The translations under genes and the position numbers were made by a program. From Syntrophaceae bacterium (lineage in GTDB: Bacteria; Desulfobacterota; Syntrophia; Syntrophales; PHBD01): a stretch of DNA of 64,000 nucleotides. A model generated the notes under the pieces. The model was given only the letters and a program-made list of their open reading frames with translations, was not told the origin of the DNA and did not search any database. Of this stretch, positions 59,402 through 64,000 are shown in pieces. Position 1 is the stretch's first letter, and every line of letters starts with the position of its first letter. Location of the stretch: assembly GCA_013177825.1 (NCBI GenBank), contig JABLXX010000004.1, positions 227,990-291,989 on the forward strand, in the 5' to 3' direction.

Positions 59402-59517
59402 GCCTTCCCCCTGTTCAATCAAAGTCCTTGCGGATCATCCCGGCACTTGCGGTGGCACGGGTGATCCCTCCCCGTGCCCCTGTGCCTCTCTCTGCGTTTG
59501 GATGCGGCGTTCCGCCG

Positions 59518-59973
59518 TCAATACTTCATGTAGTGAAACGGCTCGATGGCCGACAGGGCCTCCGTGTCCAGCGTCCGGAAACCATTTTTCTCGACGAGTT
59601 TTTCTGCCTTTTCCATCTGGTCTACATCCACCACGAATACAGCCTTTTCCCGGCTTTCCAGGACGAAGCCGTAGGCGTTGTTCACGTTGACCCCTTCCTT
59701 GAAAAGAAGCTGGGTGAGCCGGTCGAGACCGCCGGGCTTGTCGTCGATGAGGATCGCGAGGACCGGCCTCAGCTTTACCATCATCCCGGCTTTGGTCAGG
59801 GCGGCCTGGGCTGCCTTGGGATCGTCCACAATCAGGTTGATGACGCCGAAGGTGTCCGTTGTGGCGATCGTGGTCGCCCGGATGCTTACCTTTGCCTTGG
59901 CCAGGACGGAAGTGACGGCGGCGAGCTTGCCGGGTTTGTTCTCCGCGAAAATGGAAAGCTGATGTGCGATCAT
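59518..59973 (-). CDS. Tandem ACT-domain protein
   Basis: 151 residues; ATG preceded by AAGGAGGAATGATTTC. Two ACT domains follow each other: HQLSIFAENKPGKLAAVTSVL (1-70) and LRPVLAILIDDKPGGLDRLTQLLF (68-140). Each has the Gly-containing turn that binds amino acids or similar ligands. There is no enzyme domain. The gene sits 101 bp downstream of paaK on the same strand; ACT genes are frequent partners of PaaK-type ligases in anaerobes, presumably sensing an aromatic amino acid or acid and tuning the ligase. That role is inference from linkage. Confidence 0.92.
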   Translation of the reverse strand: MIAHQLSIFAENKPGKLAAVTSVLAKAKVSIRATTIATTDTFGVINLIVDDPKAAQAALTKAGMMVKLRPVLAILIDDKPGGLDRLTQLLFKEGVNVNNAYGFVLESREKAVFVVDVDQMEKAEKLVEKNGFRTLDTEALSAIEPFHYMKY

Positions 59974-60074
59974 GAAATCATTCCTCCTTGCTGCCCTTCA
60001 AGCTGGAACCAATGGCGCGCCTTTTCTGAAAAGGGATGCAGCGCAACGCATCCTCCGGACAATTTCCCGGGCCG

Positions 60075-61373
60075 TCATTTCTCGCGGTTGTCGATGACCC
60101 TGACCGCTTTTCCCTCCGTTTTGGGGAGGCTGTCGGGTTCCACCAGGTCGACTTTCGGCGTGATGAGGATGTCGCTCTTGAGTTCATCCACGATGCGACG
60201 CCGCAGGGCCTCCAGGTGACGAAGCTCGCCGCTGAAGTATTCCCGTTCCACCTCCACCTTGATGTGCATCAGGTCGTTGAAACCGTCCCTCTCCAGGAGG
60301 ATGACGAAATTCCTGCCGACCCCGGGGATCTCCATGAGCTTTTTCTCGATCTGAATGGGGAAGATGTTGACGCCCTTGAGGATCATCATGTCGTCGGTGC
60401 GGCCGGTGATCCGCTCGATGCGCCGATGGGTGCGGCCGCAGGGGCACTCCCCGGGGAGGATGCGGGTCAGGTCTTTCGTCCGGTATCGCAGGACCGGCAT
60501 GCCTTCCCGGAGCAGAGTCGTCATGACCAGCTCTCCCTCCTGGCCGTCCGGAACGGGCTGGAGGGTGACCGGATCGATGATCTCGACGATGAAGTTGTCC
60601 TCCCAGATGTGCATGCCGTTCTGCTCGGGACACTCGAAGGCTACGCCGGGTCCGTTCATCTCCGAGAGCCCGTAGGAGTTGTAGGCCTTGAAGCCGTAGA
60701 ATTCTTCGATCCGCTTCCTCATCTTTTCCGAATGGGGCTCTGCGCCGATGAAGGCCATCCGGACCTTCGTGTCCTTCTCCGGCTTGAGGCCCAGTTCTTC
60801 GAAGACCGTGTACAGGTGCAGGGCATAGCTGGGGATGATGTGGACGGCCGTCGTGTCGAAGTCCCGCATGAGCTGGATCTGGCGCTTGCTGTTGCCCGCC
60901 CCGGCGGGTATCGTGAGGGCGCCGACGCGCTCCGCCCCGTAATGGAAGCCCAGGCCGCCCGTGAACAGACCGTAGGTCATCATGTTCTGGAAGACGTCGC
61001 TTTTCCTGAGTCCCGTCATGTACATGCAGCGGGCCACCAGGTTGGTCCAGGCGTCAACGTCGCTTTTCGTATGGAAAATGACCGTGGCCCGGCCCGTGGT
61101 CCCCGAGGAGGAATGCATGCGGATCAGCTCGTCCTTCGGGACGGCCAGAAATCCGTAAGGCCAGTTTTCCCGGAGGTCGTCTTTCGTCGTAAAGGGGATT
61201 TTCCTGACGTCATTAAGGGTGCGGATGTCCTCCGGATGGATGCCCGTATCTGTGAAGACCTTCCCGTAATAATAGGATTGGACGGCCCGTTTCAACGTGT
61301 CACGGAGCCTGTCCGATTGCAGAGCAGCCAGTTGTCCGCGGTCCATTGTTTCCAGCTCTTTTTCCCAGTACAT
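60075..61373 (-). CDS. paaK: Phenylacetate-CoA ligase
   Basis: 432 residues; ATG preceded by GCGGGAGGCAGGCA. The phosphate loop MHSSSGTTGRATVIFH (86-101), SYGLSEMNGPG, RTKDLTRILPGECPCGRTHRR and the catalytic Lys in LPKTEGKAVRVIDNRE are complete. It activates phenylacetate or a related aryl acid to its CoA thioester with ATP, giving AMP and PPi. In anaerobes PaaK plus an ACT protein often accompany indolepyruvate:ferredoxin oxidoreductase; no such oxidoreductase is in the window. It contrasts with the loop-less homologue at 3624. Confidence 0.96.
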   Translation of the reverse strand: MYWEKELETMDRGQLAALQSDRLRDTLKRAVQSYYYGKVFTDTGIHPEDIRTLNDVRKIPFTTKDDLRENWPYGFLAVPKDELIRMHSSSGTTGRATVIFHTKSDVDAWTNLVARCMYMTGLRKSDVFQNMMTYGLFTGGLGFHYGAERVGALTIPAGAGNSKRQIQLMRDFDTTAVHIIPSYALHLYTVFEELGLKPEKDTKVRMAFIGAEPHSEKMRKRIEEFYGFKAYNSYGLSEMNGPGVAFECPEQNGMHIWEDNFIVEIIDPVTLQPVPDGQEGELVMTTLLREGMPVLRYRTKDLTRILPGECPCGRTHRRIERITGRTDDMMILKGVNIFPIQIEKKLMEIPGVGRNFVILLERDGFNDLMHIKVEVEREYFSGELRHLEALRRRIVDELKSDILITPKVDLVEPDSLPKTEGKAVRVIDNREK

Positions 61374-61532
61374 TGCCTGCCTCCCGCTGATTATCCGTTG
61401 AAAATTTCTACTTCAGGGGCGGTGTTTTCGCAAGAGAATTCTCCCCGCTGAGGACGACAGAGCCCTGAATCCGAGGGGTTGGGATGCAAACAGGAAAAAT
61501 GACATGCTGCCGTTCCGCAGGGTTGTCCGCTG

Positions 61533-61561
61533 TTGACATTAATTGCGATACAAATTAATGT
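61533..61561 (+). promoter_or_regulatory. Promoter of the ClC channel gene
   Basis: Consensus -35 TTGACA (61533-61538), 17-nt spacer, TAATGT (61556-61561). The perfect inverted repeat at 61535-61562 spans both boxes. The ATG is 30 bp downstream of the -10. Confidence 0.6.
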
Positions 61562-61562
61562 C
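61535..61562. promoter_or_regulatory. Perfect 10-bp inverted repeat, probable operator of the ClC channel gene
   Basis: GACATTAATT, 8-nt spacer GCGATACA, AATTAATGTC. The AT-rich perfect dyad stands out in GC-rich surroundings and covers the promoter from the -35 to the -10, as for a repressor. No regulator gene is adjacent. I do not recognise the half-site. Confidence 0.75.
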
Positions 61563-61591
61563 TCGCAAACCGCAAGTCCGAAAGAGATGGG

Positions 61592-63412
61592 ATGGAAATC
61601 CATTTCGGAAGATACAGACAGTCCTTCTCAACCCTACGGATGAAATCCATCGGGCGCTGGATTGTCCTGGGGATGACGGTCGGCGTGGTATCAGGGCTGG
61701 GGGCCATCCTCTTCAACTATCTGCTGACGAGCGGAACCCGGTTCTTCATGACCGATCTCGTCGCCTGGGCGATTCCGGATGCGTACCGATCCATCCGCCT
61801 GCTCGGCTTTCCCCTCTCCCAATGGCTGATGATTGCGATCCCGGCACTGGGCGGCCTGATCTCGGGTTTCCTGGTTTATCGGTTCGCCCCCGAGGCGGAA
61901 GGGCACGGGACCGATGCCATGATCGACAGCTTTCACCGGAAAGGGGGAGCGGTTCGGCCGCGGGTGCCGGTCATCAAGACTGTCGCCTCGGCGATCACCA
62001 TCGGCTCCGGCGGGTCGGCCGGCAAGGAAGGTCCCATCGCGCAGATCGGTTCCGGTTTCGCCTCCATCCTGGCCACGCTGTTGAAGATGGACGAGCCGAG
62101 CCGCCGGCTGATGCTCCTGGCCGGCGCCGCGGGGGGAATCGGCGCCATTTTCAAGGCACCGCTCGGAGCGGCCCTCTTTGCAACGGAAGTCCTCTACCGG
62201 AGACCGGAATTCGAATTCGAGGGGATCATCCCCTGCATTCTTTCCTCCATTGTCGCCTTCACCGTCTATACCCTCTACACGGGTTACGGGACGATCTTCA
62301 CCATTCCCAATCTGGCCCCCGTGACCGCCCCGGCGGAGCTCCTGCTCTACGGGATCTTCGGCATCCTCTGCGCCGCCGTGGGCTACGTTTACATCCGGTT
62401 TTTTTACGGGATGCGGGACCTCTTTGCCGGCCGGCTCCGGATGAACCGGATATATCGGCCCGCCGTCGGAGGGCTCCTGCTGGGAGTGCTCGCGTTTTTT
62501 CTTCCCGAGGTCCTGGGAGGAGGCTACGGTTGGATTCAGTCCGCCATCGACGGCAAGATGGCGATGCGCCTGATGATTGTGCTGGTTTTTGCCAAAATCC
62601 TCTCAACGTCCCTCACCATCGGCTCGGGAGGAAGCGGCGGTGTCTTCGCGCCCTCGCTCTTCATCGGGGCCATGCTGGGGGGGGCGTACGGTCTCCTGTG
62701 CGGGAACATCTTCGACCAGTGGTCCCTCCATCCCGGGGCCTTTGTCCTGGTGGGGATGGGCGGTTTCTTTGCCGGTGTGGCCAAGGTTCCTATCGCCGCC
62801 CTGATCATGGTGGCGGAAATGACCGGCGGCTACAACCTGATCGTGCCGCTCATGATCGTCTCGACGATATCCTATCTCCTGCTGGGCGATGTCTCGCTCT
62901 ATGAAAAGCAGGTGCCCGCCCGCATCGACTCGCCGGCTCATCTCGGGGATTTTGCCGTCGATATGCTGGAGCATGTCACCGTGTCGGACGCCGTGCCGCC
63001 GGACAGGAAAGTGGAGACCATCCCGGAGAGTTGCAGCTTCGACGCCCTTCTCCAGCGAATCGTCGATTCCACGCAGTCCAACTTTCCGGTCGTGGATGCG
63101 GGAGGCCGCCTCACAGGAATTCTCTCCATCTCGGACGTGCGCCGGGTCATGCTGAACGAGGAACTCCACAACCTTGTCGTGGCCAAGGACATCGCGACGG
63201 ACAGCGTCCTGACCGTCACGCCGGGAGACGATCTGAAGACCGCCCTCCGGATGATGACCAAGGCGGAGGTCCGGGAACTGCCCATCGTGGACCCTGGAGA
63301 CCCACAGAAGCTGATTTCCATGATCAGCCGGAAGGACATCATCCGAACATACTGCGATCAGATCGAAAGGATAAAAACAGGCAGGAACGACTCGGCGTCG
63401 GGGTTGACCTGA
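61592..63412 (+). CDS. ClC-family chloride channel/antiporter with two CBS domains
   Basis: 606 residues. The ClC membrane part (residues 15-440) shows GSGGSAGKEGPIAQIG, which includes the gating Glu in KEGP, and the later anion-site loop GSGGSGGVFAPSLFIGAM. ATEVLYRRPEFEFEG follows the inner-gate region. Residues 455-590 hold two CBS domains (FPVVDAGGRLTGILSISDVRR and LPIVDPGDPQKLISMISRKDI), which usually bind adenine nucleotides and regulate gating. It moves chloride or another anion across the inner membrane, possibly against protons. Divergent from paaK. Confidence 0.96.
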   Translation: MEIHFGRYRQSFSTLRMKSIGRWIVLGMTVGVVSGLGAILFNYLLTSGTRFFMTDLVAWAIPDAYRSIRLLGFPLSQWLMIAIPALGGLISGFLVYRFAPEAEGHGTDAMIDSFHRKGGAVRPRVPVIKTVASAITIGSGGSAGKEGPIAQIGSGFASILATLLKMDEPSRRLMLLAGAAGGIGAIFKAPLGAALFATEVLYRRPEFEFEGIIPCILSSIVAFTVYTLYTGYGTIFTIPNLAPVTAPAELLLYGIFGILCAAVGYVYIRFFYGMRDLFAGRLRMNRIYRPAVGGLLLGVLAFFLPEVLGGGYGWIQSAIDGKMAMRLMIVLVFAKILSTSLTIGSGGSGGVFAPSLFIGAMLGGAYGLLCGNIFDQWSLHPGAFVLVGMGGFFAGVAKVPIAALIMVAEMTGGYNLIVPLMIVSTISYLLLGDVSLYEKQVPARIDSPAHLGDFAVDMLEHVTVSDAVPPDRKVETIPESCSFDALLQRIVDSTQSNFPVVDAGGRLTGILSISDVRRVMLNEELHNLVVAKDIATDSVLTVTPGDDLKTALRMMTKAEVRELPIVDPGDPQKLISMISRKDIIRTYCDQIERIKTGRNDSASGLT

Positions 63413-63668
63413 AAAATACCGGGAAGCGGATCAATAAGGGGCAGAGCAGGGTTGGACGAACGCAGAAAGAATGAGGAGGCTGTTTGTCCCTGACCTGTGA
63501 CACCCTGCTCTGCCGTAGAGGGTTCTACAGACTGTCTCGAATCCTGCCTCCTGCCGCGCATCCCCTCATCATTCCGCTTACCGCCGCGAACCTGCGGTTC
63601 ACGGCTCGGAATTTCGAGAGTCGGGCATCCAGCCGTTCAACAGCCTGCAAAGACTTTTTCAGTAACTG

Positions 63669-64000
63669 CTACGGATTGTCGAGAGCCGCTCTGCGATGGG
63701 ATTTCTCCCTTTTCAGAACGTGGATCGCGACAATCCCGTCCTCCGGTTCGCCGTAAAAAATCAACCGAAGGCGATTTTTGCTTATTATATATCCGACATT
63801 GACATTACGATCGGAGAGAACGATAGTCAGAAAACGGCCCTGGTCATCGAAAACTCCTCGAAACTGCTTCCAGTCCGGTTCCTGGGCGTCGATTGCCAGG
63901 CGTCCGGTGAATTGCCGGTTTGACTGATCCTCAATCTCCATCAGAAATGTCGGGGAGGCCGGCGTGAAGCCGATTTTGTCGGCCTCCAGCGTGGAACAGC
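63669..64000 (-). CDS. Unknown protein, C-terminal part (5' end outside window)
   Basis: The frame is open from the right window edge to a stop at 63669, giving at least 110 residues; an internal ATG at 63941 is probably not the start, because coding-like sequence (CSTLEADKIGFTPASPTFL) continues upstream of it. The visible part looks like a small beta-rich domain: FLMEIEDQSNRQFTG, KQFRGVFDDQGRFLTIVLSD and YIISKNRLRLIFYGE. It might be the C-terminal end of a secreted or lipoprotein-type beta barrel, but nothing specific is recognised. It is convergent with the ClC channel gene. Confidence 0.6.
   Translation of the reverse strand, partial: CSTLEADKIGFTPASPTFLMEIEDQSNRQFTGRLAIDAQEPDWKQFRGVFDDQGRFLTIVLSDRNVNVGYIISKNRLRLIFYGEPEDGIVAIHVLKREKSHRRAALDNP

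Overview
The window is GC-rich, gene-dense bacterial chromosome with 62 gene calls: 60 apparently intact reading frames (the two at the window edges are cut by them) and one frameshifted gene, plus one very short overlapping partner gene. No rRNA, tRNA, insertion sequence, prophage or CRISPR array was recognised by eye. The gene content fits an anaerobic or microaerophilic Gram-negative of the former Deltaproteobacteria (Desulfobacterota). Supporting signs are two phenylacetate-CoA-ligase-type enzymes (one beside a tandem ACT-domain gene), lactate permease with a GlcD/GlcF-type lactate or glycolate oxidase, a flavodiiron protein/rubredoxin/rubrerythrin set, a PduO-type cobalamin adenosyltransferase and BamD/TolC outer-membrane machinery. 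This placement is an inference from gene content; no marker gene proves it.

Layout. 1-1540: end of an unknown gene overlapping a GAF-GGDEF protein with altered active-site residues. 1632-3302 (minus): ammonium transporter followed by a PII protein, behind a well-matched sigma-54 promoter. 3624-4883: divergent acyl-CoA-ligase-like protein. 4980-6989 (minus): uvrB. 7219-8709: fusion of an RsbW-type ATPase with a GNAT acetyltransferase. 8743-16734 (minus): a run of accessory genes (two GNATs, methyltransferase, alpha/beta hydrolase, AlkD-like glycosylase, LysE exporter, trans-sulfuration enzyme, two paralogous secreted Cys-rich proteins, a secreted unknown). 17055-18500: DHA2-type efflux pump. 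18567-21548 (minus): M16C metallopeptidase.

21739-29586 is a likely single operon: TetR regulator, TolC, HlyD-type adaptor, two separate ABC ATPases, a chagasin-like (I42) protease inhibitor, two ABC-2 permeases and a GNAT. It resembles the E. coli cecR-ybhGFSR exporter with a dedicated outer-membrane channel and an inserted inhibitor. A 44-bp dyad sits at its promoter. 29642-35497 holds small metabolic genes, an EntS-like MFS pump, a variant LspA, a methyltransferase and a second LysE. 35523-36099 (minus) is an overlapping small-protein/nucleotidyltransferase pair. 36100-36677 is a long repeat-bearing leader before lactate permease, FAD oxidase and Fe-S subunit (36678-41261). 41523-41878 is a frameshifted DUF5329-like gene.

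41942-54412 holds a glycosyltransferase, a PhzF enzyme, a ten-TPR secreted protein, an unrecognised conserved protein with an eroded nuclease-like C-terminus, a glycerophosphodiesterase, the oxygen-detoxification set, a holin-family membrane protein overlapping mutS, and a kinase fusion. 54551-55698 (minus) is trxA-bamD with a strong terminator. 55898-58922 holds a nucleoside phosphorylase, the cobalamin adenosyltransferase and a MASE3-PAS-GGDEF sensor. 58973-61373 (minus) holds an unknown CQLG-motif protein, the ACT protein and paaK. 61592-63412 is a ClC channel with CBS domains behind a perfect 10-bp inverted repeat. The window ends in a partial secreted-type gene.

No wholly new system is demonstrable from this sequence alone. 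The best leads are the ABC exporter with one degenerate ATP site plus embedded protease inhibitor, the ATPase-GNAT fusion, the unknown protein at 45576, the paired secreted Cys-rich proteins, and the GGDEF protein that keeps its product-binding site while losing substrate-contact residues.
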